64,000 nucleotides of DNA from CAYURP01 sp964447175 (GTDB lineage Bacteria; Zixibacteria; MSB-5A5; SM23-73-2). The stretch spans positions 62,001 through 126,000 of the forward strand of contig CAYURP010000001.1 of NCBI GenBank assembly GCA_964447175.1, read 5' to 3'. Below are positions 8,427 to 17,149 of this stretch, piece by piece. Below the pieces are notes generated by a model that saw only the letters and a program-made list of their open reading frames with translations, had not been told where the DNA came from and ran no database searches. Each line of letters begins with the position of its first letter. The stretch's first letter is position 1. Made by a program: the position numbers and the translations under genes.

Positions 8427-9914
8427 ATGAAACGGATTCTTGTTGTTTTATTATGTTTGGGATTGCTTTTAACATATAGTCTGGGAACCCGGGCCAAAGA
8501 AGATGTAACTGCCGGACCCAACTACAGCGAGGAAACTCAAGAGTGTCTGGACTGCCATAAAAGCTATACTCCGGGGATAGTGGAGGATTGGCTTAAAAGC
8601 AGGCACGCCCGGACAACACCGGAGATGGGTCTGGGCAAATCTGCTTTAGAGAAAAGGATCTCCTCGGATACTATTCCCCAGAACCTGCTTTCAGTTGCGG
8701 TTGGCTGTTATGAGTGTCATACCCTGAATCCCTCACCTCACCAGGATAACTTCGAACACTTCGGATATCAGGTGAACGTGATCGTATCACCCAATGACTG
8801 CAAAACTTGTCACTCGGCAGAAGCTGAACAATATTCAGATAGCAAAAAAGCTCATGCCTTAGACATCCTTCAAAAGAATCCTGTTTATAACTCTCTGGTT
8901 GAGACAATCACCAGCCTGAAGGAGGTAAATGATAATAAGATTGTTCACCTCAAAGCATCTGATAATGCGAAATGGGAGAGCTGCTATGCCTGTCATGGTA
9001 CCCGGATTAACTTTAGAGGATCGAAACAAGTATCCACCACTTTGGGAGATATAGATGTGCCCGACCTTGACAACTGGCCCAATCAGGGCGTGGGAAGAGT
9101 TAATCCTGACGGAAGCCAGGGAGCGTGCACCGCCTGTCATCCCAGACATTCCTTTTCCATCGAGATAGCCAGGAAGCCCCACACCTGTGCTCAATGTCAT
9201 CTGGAACCGGACGTGCCCGGGTATAACGTTTACAAGGAAAGCAAACACGGAAACATCTTCGATTCCAAAAAGCAGGAATGGAACTGGGGCAATGTGCCCT
9301 GGAAGGTGGGAAAAGATTTCCAAGCCCCCACCTGCGCTTCCTGTCACAACAGCCTTCTGGTTACTCCGGATGAAGAGGAAATCGTATCCCGAACCCACGA
9401 TTTCAGCAAAAGGTTATGGGTTCGAATATTAGGTGCCATTTATTCTCATCCCCAGCCCAAAAGTGGTAAGACATATGAGATTAAAAACAAAGACGGCCTG
9501 TCTTTACCCACAACTTTTACCGGTGAATTAGCTTCGGAATATCTGATCGATGAGAAAGAGCAGACGTTTCGCCAAACTGAGATGAAAAAGGTTTGTCAAA
9601 CCTGTCACGGTACCAGCTGGGTTGGTGGGCATTTTGCCAAATTTAATAATACCATTGTGGAATCCGATAAAATGGTGTTAGCCGCAACCCAGCTTCTGCT
9701 TGAAGCCTGGAATATGGGTCTGGCAGACCAATCCAATCCCTTCGATGAAGCATTGGAGCAGAAATGGATAGCCCAGTGGCTTTTCTATGCCAACTCGGTG
9801 CGATATGCATCCGCCATGTCGGGCCCCGACTACGCTGCCTTTAAGCTGGGCTGGTGGGAACTGTCCAAAAACTTGCAGGAGATGCATGATCTGATTGAAT
9901 TAAAAGGGAAGTAA
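8427..9914 (+). CDS. Octaheme c-type cytochrome, hydroxylamine oxidoreductase (HAO) family
   Basis: A 495-residue secreted cytochrome. The signal peptide covers about residues 1-23. There are eight CxxCH heme sites (starting at residues 40, 94, 125, 186, 234, 254, 303 and 390). The SRHAR, SKHGNIF and PTCASCH contexts and the C-terminal aromatic helix region fit the HAO/octaheme reductase family. Members oxidise hydroxylamine or hydrazine, or reduce nitrite or hydroxylamine. Direction depends on a tyrosine cross-link to the catalytic heme; tyrosines exist in the C-terminal segment RYASAMSGPDY, but I cannot say whether one is the cross-linking residue. The ribosome site AAGGAGGTG is 7 bases upstream. 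No membrane quinone-oxidising partner is adjacent. Confidence 0.87.
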   Translation: MKRILVVLLCLGLLLTYSLGTRAKEDVTAGPNYSEETQECLDCHKSYTPGIVEDWLKSRHARTTPEMGLGKSALEKRISSDTIPQNLLSVAVGCYECHTLNPSPHQDNFEHFGYQVNVIVSPNDCKTCHSAEAEQYSDSKKAHALDILQKNPVYNSLVETITSLKEVNDNKIVHLKASDNAKWESCYACHGTRINFRGSKQVSTTLGDIDVPDLDNWPNQGVGRVNPDGSQGACTACHPRHSFSIEIARKPHTCAQCHLEPDVPGYNVYKESKHGNIFDSKKQEWNWGNVPWKVGKDFQAPTCASCHNSLLVTPDEEEIVSRTHDFSKRLWVRILGAIYSHPQPKSGKTYEIKNKDGLSLPTTFTGELASEYLIDEKEQTFRQTEMKKVCQTCHGTSWVGGHFAKFNNTIVESDKMVLAATQLLLEAWNMGLADQSNPFDEALEQKWIAQWLFYANSVRYASAMSGPDYAAFKLGWWELSKNLQEMHDLIELKGK

Positions 9915-9985
9915 AAATCTGAAACCAACTTTACCTTTATATATATTCTTATTTAAAATGAAACAGCTCTTATAATTCTTAAGGG

Positions 9986-10417
9986 ATGAGCAATAAAAAG
10001 AGAATTCTATTTCTGTGCACCACCAATTCCTGCCGCTCCCAGATGGCTGAAGGATTGGTGAGACACTTTTATGGTAACAAATTTGATGCATTTAGCGCAG
10101 GAGCAATGCCGACCCACATTCATCCTTTAACCAAAAAAGTCATGAGGGAGCTGGGAATAGACATCTCAAAACAGCAAAGCAAATCCATAAAGGAGTTTTT
10201 TAGTCTTGAATTTGATTACGTAGTAACTTTATGTGGGGATGATGCCAAAGATATTTGTCCAGTATTTCCGGGAAAAGCAAAACAAAGATTGAACTGGGAC
10301 TTCTTAGACCCGGCAGAAGCTAAAGGAGAAAAAGAAGAGGTGATTCAAGTTTTCAGGAAGGTAAGAGACGAGATAAAAACGAAAATAGATGAGTTTGTAA
10401 AGCAGTTAAATAAATAA
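9986..10417 (+). CDS. arsC: Arsenate reductase, thioredoxin-coupled (LMW-PTP fold)
   Basis: A 143-residue cytoplasmic enzyme that reduces arsenate to arsenite. The anion-binding loop CTTNSCR (residues 11-17) gives the nucleophilic cysteine and arginine, and the second redox pair lies in TLCGDDAKDICP, as in the Staphylococcus/Bacillus ArsC type that is recycled by thioredoxin. The motif LNWDFLDPAEA carries the family aspartate. No arsenite pump or ArsR regulator is linked. The ribosome site is weak. A role as a plain low-molecular-weight tyrosine phosphatase is less likely because of the C-terminal cysteine pair. Confidence 0.9.
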   Translation: MSNKKRILFLCTTNSCRSQMAEGLVRHFYGNKFDAFSAGAMPTHIHPLTKKVMRELGIDISKQQSKSIKEFFSLEFDYVVTLCGDDAKDICPVFPGKAKQRLNWDFLDPAEAKGEKEEVIQVFRKVRDEIKTKIDEFVKQLNK

Positions 10418-10536
10418 TAAAAATTGTCAATGCTGATATCTTTTATTTATTGCTGCAAGAAAAGATGAGAGATTATGGTGTGAGTTGGAGAAATGCATAA
10501 CTATCTCAAGAAATCTAAAACATGGGGGAGATTCCT

Positions 10537-12192
10537 ATGAAAAAGGATGTATTAACTTTTATTATCGGCGGAAAGGCTGGCGAAGGGGTCAGAAAAGCAG
10601 GAACTGTCGCTGCCCGGTTGTTTGCCCGTATGAAGCGTCAGGTTTTCAACATGGACGACTACCAGAGTCTGATTAAAGGAGGTCATAATTTCTCTGTTAT
10701 AAGTACTGCTACAAGAGAGATTAAAAGCCATTATAACAAAGCTGATCTGGTGGTGGCACTGGACAAAAGGAGCTACCAGCTGCACCAGAATGATCTGACA
10801 GATGAAGGTATTTTAGTGTATAACTCCGACACCTTAACTGATGTAAAAGGTGTAGGGGTGGCATTAACAGAAGAAGCTAAAAAATATCCCAATCCGAATT
10901 TGATACTGGGCGTAGGAGCGGTTGCGGCACTGGCTGCAGCTATTGGATGTGATAAAGAGTGTTTAAGAGGGATAATTGAGAAAGAATATGCCCGGGACAT
11001 TGAAAATAACATTGCTTATGCTATGACTATATATGATCTAGTATACCCTCAAATTGGCGGCAAATTCAAGCTGGAGCAAGGGGATAAGGAAAGAACGATA
11101 ATTTCAGGCAACGAGGCCATAGCCTTAGGAGCTGCGGCAGGGGGACTGGATATCTATTATGCCTATCCCATGACTCCTTCCTCTTCTGTTTTACACACAC
11201 TGGCTGCCCAAAGCGAGAATCTCAGTCTGGTTGCAGTGCATCCTGAAAACGAGATCGGGGTGATTAATATGGCTATCGGTTCGGTTTTTGCCGGAGCTAA
11301 AGCTATGGTGGGTTCAAGCGGTGGCGGTTTCGCTTTGATGGAGGAGGCTTTCTCTCTTGCGGGAATGGTGGAGGCTCCCCTTTTATGCTATTTAGGATCC
11401 AGACCCGGACCATCCACAGGAGTGCCCACCTATACCAGCCAGGGGGATCTTCTCTTCGCTTTGCATCAAGGGCACGGAGAGTTTCCCCGCATCGTTGCCT
11501 CACCGGGCAGTATGGAGGAGGCATTTTATCTTGCTGCTGAAATGCTGGATCTGGTCTGGCGTTTCCAGACCCCGGGTATTTTGCTTACCGAGAAACATCT
11601 GGCAGAGAGCAGAATGACTGTGGATATAGACGTAAATAAAGCCAAATTGCCTGAGCCTTTAATGCACAAGACAGGTGAATATAAAAGATATCTGGATACA
11701 GATAATGGCGTATCCCCGCTTTTGTTCCCACCCTCAAATGAACTAATAAAATGGGATAGCTACGAGCACGATGAATCCGGGATAACTACAGAAGACCCTG
11801 AGACCATCACCAGGATGCAGGATAAAAGGAGCAGAAAAACAAAGGCGATTATAGAACATTTAAAGAGTGTACATACTGTAAATGTATTCGGTGACAAGGG
11901 TCCTGTAATTTTCACCTATGGTTCGACCACACTGAGCGTCCTGGAGGCGCTCAAAGCCAGCAATATAGAAGCCACAGTAGTCCAGCCAGTATATCTTGAG
12001 CCTTTGCCTTTCTGGGAGCTTGAGAAATATAAAGGAAACCAGGTGATAGTAGTGGAGCAAAGCTGCACCGGCCAGTTTGCAACATTGCTTAAGGAAAAGA
12101 TAAGCATAAAATCTAAGGCAGTTATTAAAAAATATGATGGGAGACCATTTGATCCCCAGGAATTAGCTTTGAAAATAAAGGAGAAGGCATAA
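10537..12192 (+). CDS. korA: 2-oxoacid:ferredoxin oxidoreductase, fused gamma-alpha subunit
   Basis: About 551 residues. Residues 1-180 are the gamma domain (GGKAGEGVRKAG, then FNMDDYQSLIKGGHNFS), and the remainder is the alpha domain (EAIALGAAAGGLDIYYAYPM, PENEIGVINMAIGSVFAGAK). With the beta subunit it oxidises a 2-oxoacid such as 2-oxoglutarate to the acyl-CoA and reduces ferredoxin, or runs in reverse for CO2 fixation. The ATG at 10537 follows GGGGGAG at a good distance; the in-frame ATG at 10522 precedes that ribosome site and is rejected. The next gene starts one base after the stop. The substrate (2-oxoglutarate versus other 2-oxoacids) is inferred from the fused architecture. Confidence 0.92.
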   Translation: MKKDVLTFIIGGKAGEGVRKAGTVAARLFARMKRQVFNMDDYQSLIKGGHNFSVISTATREIKSHYNKADLVVALDKRSYQLHQNDLTDEGILVYNSDTLTDVKGVGVALTEEAKKYPNPNLILGVGAVAALAAAIGCDKECLRGIIEKEYARDIENNIAYAMTIYDLVYPQIGGKFKLEQGDKERTIISGNEAIALGAAAGGLDIYYAYPMTPSSSVLHTLAAQSENLSLVAVHPENEIGVINMAIGSVFAGAKAMVGSSGGGFALMEEAFSLAGMVEAPLLCYLGSRPGPSTGVPTYTSQGDLLFALHQGHGEFPRIVASPGSMEEAFYLAAEMLDLVWRFQTPGILLTEKHLAESRMTVDIDVNKAKLPEPLMHKTGEYKRYLDTDNGVSPLLFPPSNELIKWDSYEHDESGITTEDPETITRMQDKRSRKTKAIIEHLKSVHTVNVFGDKGPVIFTYGSTTLSVLEALKASNIEATVVQPVYLEPLPFWELEKYKGNQVIVVEQSCTGQFATLLKEKISIKSKAVIKKYDGRPFDPQELALKIKEKA

Positions 12193-12193
12193 A

Positions 12194-13036
12194 ATGGACG
12201 ATTTGACCACTTACGCAGAGAACACCTGGTGTCCGGGCTGCGGGAATTTTGGACTTTTCAGCGCCTTTAAAAAGGCGGTGAGAAAATTAGAGGAGAAGGG
12301 AATTACAAGGGATAGAATTGCCATTTCAGCTGGCATTGGATGTCATGGAAAGATATTCGATTATCTCAAGCTCAGCGGGTTATATTCCATACACGGAAGG
12401 TCCATGTCCACTGTCCAGGGTATGAAGATAGCCAACCCTGATTTAAAAGTAGTTGCATTTGCCGGAGACGGGGATGCCTTTGGCGAGGGCATATCCCATA
12501 TGATATTTGCAGCCAAAAGAAACGCAGACATAACGGTGATAGTGCACGACAATGCCGTTTACGGGCTCACCACCGGACAATATACTCCCACCAGCTACAA
12601 GGGCTTTAAAGGACCATCCACCCCCAGAGGAAGTATAGAGGAGCCTTTAAATCCATTAGCTTTGATGTTGGAAGCCGGAGCCACCTTTGTAGCCCGGGGC
12701 TATCCGGTGAAGCTGGAGCATCTTTCAGGTATAATGGCTCAGGCAATAGAGCATGAGGGTTTTTCCTTTGTGGACGTTTTGCAGCCCTGTGTCAGCTTTT
12801 ACAATACCTACCAGAAATACAATAAAATGGTGGAGATACTGGATCACGTCCCTGCTGACTTTAATGAAGCCATGAGTGTCGCAAAAAGGAGCGATAAATT
12901 GCCCTTAGGAGTGATATACAAAATCCAAAAGCCTGTTTTCCACAAGGAATTATTCGGTGATGCTAATCCGGTAATGAAGCCAATCTCAGGTGAGGAGAGA
13001 AGGAGAAGGATTTCAGATTTGCTGAATCCGAGATAA
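12194..13036 (+). CDS. korB: 2-oxoacid:ferredoxin oxidoreductase, beta subunit
   Basis: A 280-residue thiamine pyrophosphate-binding subunit. Key motifs are WCPGCGNFG at the start, GIGCHGK, the TPP/Mg2+ site GDGDAFGEG followed by the family's NAVYGLTTGQYTPTS, and VDVLQPCVSF. It is translationally linked to korA (one-base gap, GGAG ribosome site inside korA). The family's iron-sulfur-binding cysteines near the N-terminus (CPGC) are present. The last 120 codons are duplicated as a broken copy at 17150-17512, on the far side of the copper cassette. Confidence 0.92.
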   Translation: MDDLTTYAENTWCPGCGNFGLFSAFKKAVRKLEEKGITRDRIAISAGIGCHGKIFDYLKLSGLYSIHGRSMSTVQGMKIANPDLKVVAFAGDGDAFGEGISHMIFAAKRNADITVIVHDNAVYGLTTGQYTPTSYKGFKGPSTPRGSIEEPLNPLALMLEAGATFVARGYPVKLEHLSGIMAQAIEHEGFSFVDVLQPCVSFYNTYQKYNKMVEILDHVPADFNEAMSVAKRSDKLPLGVIYKIQKPVFHKELFGDANPVMKPISGEERRRRISDLLNPR

Positions 13037-13231
13037 GTGCAAGTTCTTGTATTGCTTAAAGCACAAGATAAGCTCGAATAGGCGACGTAGGATAGAGTTT
13101 TATCTTCCAAACTAATATTTCTCAAGGTGTAGTTAGGGCACTTAATTTTAGATGTTCCCACAAGTTGACTCAAACTATCGGGACGTAGAAATGAATTTCT
13201 AAAGGATTGGAAAAAATCAATTATTATTCAA

Positions 13232-13257
13232 ATATACCCTACGGGGGTAGCGTATAT
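13232..13257 (+). promoter_or_regulatory. CsoR-type operator over the copper-operon promoter
   Basis: A nested dyad: inner TACCCTACGGGGGTA (13235-13249) with outer ATATAC/GTATAT arms. This G-tract palindrome is the classic target of CsoR/RcnR repressors. It overlaps the expected -10 region of a promoter whose -35 (TTGGAA, 13207-13212) lies 17-20 bases upstream, so binding would block transcription of the csoR-copB operon. Confidence 0.8.
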
Positions 13258-13278
13258 AGGATAAAAAGAGAGGTTAAA

Positions 13279-13575
13279 ATGAAACATTACTCAACAACCC
13301 ATTTAGAAGAATTGGCACTTCTAAAAAAGATAGAGGGCCAGATCCGGGGAATTCAGAGGATGATTGAAGAAAAAAGATACTGCATTGATATTCTTACTCA
13401 GCTTTCTGCCGTGACGGGAGCCATAATGAAGGTTGAAGAGAACATTCTGGCGAGACACTTGGAATCCTGTGTCAATCGTAGCTTTTCTAAGGGCAACCGC
13501 AGAGACCGTGAAGATAAAATAAAAGAAATCATTACATTATTAAAGAAGTTCAGAAAACATCAGGATAGGAGGTGA
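13279..13575 (+). CDS. csoR: CsoR-family copper-sensing repressor
   Basis: A 98-residue all-helical repressor. It has the family core LLKKIEGQIRGIQRMIEE and the copper ligands in the C-H-x3-C pattern: Cys in KRYCIDIL and His/Cys in ARHLESC, as in Cu(I)-sensing CsoR rather than formaldehyde or nickel sensors. The ATG at 13279 follows AGAGAGG; the frame is open further upstream to 13207, but that would put the operator inside the gene. It is the first gene of the copper operon and should repress it until Cu(I) binds. Confidence 0.9.
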   Translation: MKHYSTTHLEELALLKKIEGQIRGIQRMIEEKRYCIDILTQLSAVTGAIMKVEENILARHLESCVNRSFSKGNRRDREDKIKEIITLLKKFRKHQDRR

Positions 13576-13583
13576 TCGGTATT

Positions 13584-13805
13584 ATGTGGGAAGGACACTG
13601 GATGTATGGAGGATTTATGTGGATATTCTGGATTCTGGTCGTTGTGGGGTTGGTTTTTCTCATTAAATGGTTGGTTCAGCAAGGCACATCAGGTGAGAGT
13701 AAACATATTGAAACCCCCTTGGAGATACTGAAAAAAAGATACGCCAGAGGGGAAATTGACAAACAGGAGTTTGAGCAGAAAAAAAAGGATCTGACCGACT
13801 CTTAA
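13584..13805 (+). CDS. Small SHOCT-domain membrane protein
   Basis: A 73-residue protein with one N-terminal membrane helix (about 8-27, very aromatic) and a C-terminal SHOCT motif (PLEILKKRYARGEIDKQEFE). SHOCT segments are short oligomerisation-like tails; the biochemical role is unknown. The ATG at 13584 follows a perfect AGGAGGTGAT; an upstream GTG at 13572 lies within that site. Proteins of this kind often accompany metal-resistance genes, as here. Confidence 0.8.
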   Translation: MWEGHWMYGGFMWIFWILVVVGLVFLIKWLVQQGTSGESKHIETPLEILKKRYARGEIDKQEFEQKKKDLTDS

Positions 13806-13892
13806 GGAAGATTCAGAACTCGATTCAAATCTCACAAAGAGGAACCAAAGACAAAACGACAAGAGAATTTAACCTTGAAAGGAGGTGAAACA

Positions 13893-14321
13893 ATGAAAGC
13901 AAACTGGAAGACAATCGGTATTGTCTCTTTTGCTCTGGTCTTAGTCATTTTGGCAGGGTCAATTAGTTATTCCCAGCAAAAAGGAATGATGCACCAGAAA
14001 GGGATGATGGGGAACATGGATGAAATGATGGGACAGTATGATCAGATGATGAACAGGATGGACATGATGATGGGACAGAGAATGGGCGGTGGCTGTATGG
14101 GGATGATGATGCACAATATGTCCCAGAACATGAAGAGCATGATGGAAAATCTAGATTCCATGATGAACAATCCGGAGATGATGAAAGATAACATGATGAA
14201 GACGCATTTGGAGCAGATGCAAGAGCACATGAAGGTAATGACCGAACACATGCAGGGTGCCCTGGATAACATGGAGGGGATGACCAAGAGGATGGAAGAG
14301 ACACAGGAGAGCGAGAAGTAA
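13893..14321 (+). CDS. Exported methionine-rich protein, likely periplasmic copper binder
   Basis: A 142-residue protein with an N-terminal signal (about 1-26, ending in SYSQQ). The mature part is about one quarter methionine, in MM and MxxM clusters with scattered histidines and a single cysteine (GGGCMG). Met-rich clusters bind Cu(I), as in CopC/CusF-like and PcoE-like proteins, so a periplasmic copper sponge is inferred. The C-terminal half looks like a long amphipathic helix (repeated MxxHM). The ATG at 13893 follows AAAGGAGGTGA. I do not recognise a named family. Confidence 0.82.
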   Translation: MKANWKTIGIVSFALVLVILAGSISYSQQKGMMHQKGMMGNMDEMMGQYDQMMNRMDMMMGQRMGGGCMGMMMHNMSQNMKSMMENLDSMMNNPEMMKDNMMKTHLEQMQEHMKVMTEHMQGALDNMEGMTKRMEETQESEK

Positions 14322-14426
14322 AGAATCCTAAATGGGCCAGTGCCGAGTTTGGCACTGGTCCACCACCAAGAAAACATTTTGCAACGAGTAACTACCGAAT
14401 GTATCTTCTTGAAAAGAGGAGTTTCT

Positions 14427-14813
14427 ATGAGCTACTGTTTTACTAAAATCTTAAACACATCCTATGATCAGGTGGTTGAAAGGGTAAAGAATGAACTTAA
14501 AAAAGAGGGATTTGGCATACTTACGGAGATCGATGTCAAGGAAACCCTGAAAAAGAAACTGAATGTGGATTTCAGAAAATACAAAATCCTGGGGGCATGT
14601 AACCCGACCTTTGCCTATCAGGCATTACAGATAGAGAGCAGGATTGGCACGATGTTACCCTGTAATGTCATTGTGCAGGAAACCTCCGAGGGGAAAGTGG
14701 AAGTATCAGCTGTGGATCCGGTAGCATCTATGCAGGCTGTGGAGAATGCCAAACTCCGAAATATAGCGGAACAAGTGAAAACTAAACTGAAGAACGTGAT
14801 CGGTAATATTTGA
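14427..14813 (+). CDS. DUF302 domain protein
   Basis: A 128-residue cytoplasmic protein of the DUF302 family: the family signature runs from YDQVVERVKNELKKEGFGIL through VDFRKYKILGACNPTFAYQAL to VSAVDPVASM. DUF302 proteins are common next to heavy-metal and sulfur genes; no enzyme activity is established, so none is claimed. The ATG at 14427 follows AGAGGAG; the longer frame from 14340 has no ribosome site. It sits between the Met-rich protein and the copper ATPase in one operon. Confidence 0.88.
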   Translation: MSYCFTKILNTSYDQVVERVKNELKKEGFGILTEIDVKETLKKKLNVDFRKYKILGACNPTFAYQALQIESRIGTMLPCNVIVQETSEGKVEVSAVDPVASMQAVENAKLRNIAEQVKTKLKNVIGNI

Positions 14814-14845
14814 ATACCTGAAAGTTAAATATCGGGAGGACTGAT

Positions 14846-17038
14846 ATGACAGACCACCAACACCACAATAAACATAGCCATCAGCACCATGCGCATCATA
14901 TAGAGGAGTTCAAAAGAAGATTCTGGGTCTCCCTGATATTGACAATTCCCATTCTGCTTCTTTCTGAGATGATCCAGTTATGGTTTGGTTTCAGGATAAG
15001 AATACCGCTTCAAAAGGAGACGCTGCTCCTTTTATCCACACTGGTTTACTTTTATGGCGGGTGGCCTTTCATAAAAGGCAGTTTTGCAGAGTTGAAAAGC
15101 CGAACGCCAGGAATGATGACCCTTATAAGCACCGCCATATCAGTGGCTTTTTTCTATTCTGCAGGAACGGTTCTATTCATTACGGGAAAAGCTTTTTTCT
15201 GGGAGCTGGCTACTCTTATCGACGTGATGCTTCTGGGTCACTGGATAGAAGCCAAAAGCTTGCTGGGGGCTTCAAGGGCACTGGAAGAGCTGGTTAAAAT
15301 AATGCCGACGGCAGCTCATCTTGTGAAAAATGGAGAGATATTAGATGTTCCGGTTGCCGATTTAAAATCTGGTGATACTGTTCTTGTCCGTCCTGGCGAG
15401 AAAATTCCTTCTGATGGCGTTACGATCCAGGGAGAATCGTTTGTCAATGAAGCACTCTTAACTGGAGAATCAAAGCCCGTTCACAAAGAGGCGGGAAATG
15501 GGGTGATAGGGGGCGCCATAAACGCAGAAGGAATTTTGAAGGTCAGAATAGAAAAGGTCGGAGAAAAGACCTACCTGGCTCAGGTGATAAAACTGGTACA
15601 GCAAGCCCAGGAAAGCAGATCCAGAACTCAAGATCTGGCAAACAAGGCTGCCGCTCTTCTTTTCTACGTTGCCCTGGGAGCAGGGATCATAACTTATCTA
15701 ACCTGGTTTCTAATGGGAAATTTCGATTTTGCCCTGGAAAGAGCCGTGACCGTTTTGGTTATAGCTTGTCCTCATGCCCTGGGCCTGGCAATACCTCTGG
15801 TGGTCGCTCTATCGACGTCCATTACTGCAAAAAGCGGCATTCTGATTAGGGATAGAAGAGCCTTTGAAATGATTAAGGATGTGAACGCGGTGATTTTCGA
15901 CAAGACCGGCACATTAACCCTGGGCCAGTTTGGCGTCACTAGTGTTGTCTCTATCTTTCCTGAAGATGAGCTTCTTCAATTGAGCGCAGGTGTGGAGCTT
16001 AATTCCGAACATATAATTGCCAAAGCTATCGTCAATTACGTGAAGGAAAAGGGAATAGAAATTCCGCCTGCCGAGGGTTTCAAAGCAATACCAGGTAAAG
16101 GTGCATATGGAAGAGTCGGCGGTAAGGAAGTATATGTGGGAAGTCCTAATCTTTTAGAGGAGATGAAAATAAGAATAGAAGATCAGAGGATAAATGATCT
16201 TCAAAAGCAAGGCAAAACAGTTGTTTTTACAGTCGTCGATGGTAAACTTGCAGGTGCCTTGGCTCTTTCCGATAGAATTAGAGCTGAGTCTTACGAAGCG
16301 GTAAAAAATCTCAAAAAGAACAAGATCAGGGTGTATATGCTCACTGGCGACACAAGGGAAGTTGCCAAATCAGTTGCTGAAGAGCTGGGTATTGATGACT
16401 ATTTTGCACAGGTTTTGCCTGAGGAAAAGGCAGAAAAAGTGAAGTTATTGAAAGAAAAGGGTTACAAGGTTTCCATGGTGGGTGATGGGATAAATGATGC
16501 TCCAGCTTTAGTTACAGCAGACGTTGGCATTGCCATAGGTGCCGGAACGGACGTAGCAATAGAAAGCGCAGACATTGTTCTGGTAAGAAATAATCCCAAA
16601 GATGTTTCACTTGTCGTGGGCCTTTCAAAAAAAACGTACTCCAAGATGGTTCAGAATCTTTGGTGGGCGGCAGGTTATAATATCGTAGCCATACCCCTGG
16701 CAGCTGGAATATTATATAATATGGGGATTGTGATAAATCCTGCAGTTGGAGCTCTGCTTATGTCCTTGAGTACAGTTATAGTAGCTTTGAATGCTCAAAC
16801 CTTAAGAAAATACGAGCCGGAAAAGGTGGAATTTATGGAGAAAAAGTACATAACCAAAGACCCGGTTTGCGGAATGGAAGTGGACCCGGAAAAAGCATTT
16901 AGTAAAACTGATTATGAGGGAAATATCTTTTATTTCTGCTCGGAAAGTTGCGAACTGGAATTCAAGAAAAATCCCCAAAAATATTTATCAAAGATAAAGA
17001 AAGAAGCACCTGAAGAACACAAGCACCACCAGCATTAG
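14846..17038 (+). CDS. copB: CopB-type copper P-type ATPase with C-terminal YHS domain
   Basis: A 730-residue inner-membrane pump that exports copper using ATP. The N-terminus is a His-rich tail. The membrane ion site is CPH (in IACPHALGLA), typical of CopB (P1B-3) rather than the CPC of CopA. Other catalytic motifs: TGES, phosphorylated aspartate in DKTGTLT, and GDGINDAP. The nucleotide-domain motif usually reading SEHP is SEHI here. After the last membrane helix, residues about 670-712 form a YHS/TRASH-like metal module (DPVCGMEVDPEKA, FCSESCELEF), followed by another His-rich end. It is the last gene of the csoR operon (ribosome site GGGAGG). Confidence 0.93.
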   Translation: MTDHQHHNKHSHQHHAHHIEEFKRRFWVSLILTIPILLLSEMIQLWFGFRIRIPLQKETLLLLSTLVYFYGGWPFIKGSFAELKSRTPGMMTLISTAISVAFFYSAGTVLFITGKAFFWELATLIDVMLLGHWIEAKSLLGASRALEELVKIMPTAAHLVKNGEILDVPVADLKSGDTVLVRPGEKIPSDGVTIQGESFVNEALLTGESKPVHKEAGNGVIGGAINAEGILKVRIEKVGEKTYLAQVIKLVQQAQESRSRTQDLANKAAALLFYVALGAGIITYLTWFLMGNFDFALERAVTVLVIACPHALGLAIPLVVALSTSITAKSGILIRDRRAFEMIKDVNAVIFDKTGTLTLGQFGVTSVVSIFPEDELLQLSAGVELNSEHIIAKAIVNYVKEKGIEIPPAEGFKAIPGKGAYGRVGGKEVYVGSPNLLEEMKIRIEDQRINDLQKQGKTVVFTVVDGKLAGALALSDRIRAESYEAVKNLKKNKIRVYMLTGDTREVAKSVAEELGIDDYFAQVLPEEKAEKVKLLKEKGYKVSMVGDGINDAPALVTADVGIAIGAGTDVAIESADIVLVRNNPKDVSLVVGLSKKTYSKMVQNLWWAAGYNIVAIPLAAGILYNMGIVINPAVGALLMSLSTVIVALNAQTLRKYEPEKVEFMEKKYITKDPVCGMEVDPEKAFSKTDYEGNIFYFCSESCELEFKKNPQKYLSKIKKEAPEEHKHHQH

Positions 17039-17149
17039 AAAAAAACTAAGAAAAGGTAAAAAAATGCTGGGATTGACCATACTGGATTCAGCCAGCTCTT
17101 TTTCAGAAACTACTAAAAGAAACATTTAGAAACTCAAAGAATAAGGGGA

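Noticed and set aside
8859..9398. 179-codon minus-strand frame opposite the octaheme cytochrome
   Set aside because: The plus strand has eight CxxCH motifs and a signal peptide in frame; the antisense frame has no domain or ribosome site.
10485..10676. Short gene before korA in another frame
   Set aside because: It overlaps korA's true start region and its translation is the korA sequence shifted out of frame.
13207..13278. Extension of csoR to 13207
   Set aside because: It would place the CsoR operator and promoter inside the gene; the ATG at 13279 has its own ribosome site.
13963..14377. Long minus-strand frames (130 and 111 codons) opposite the Met-rich gene
   Set aside because: They are mirror images of ATG-rich codons (giving runs of S, C, P and I); no ribosome site, and the plus strand has a perfect start and a signal peptide.
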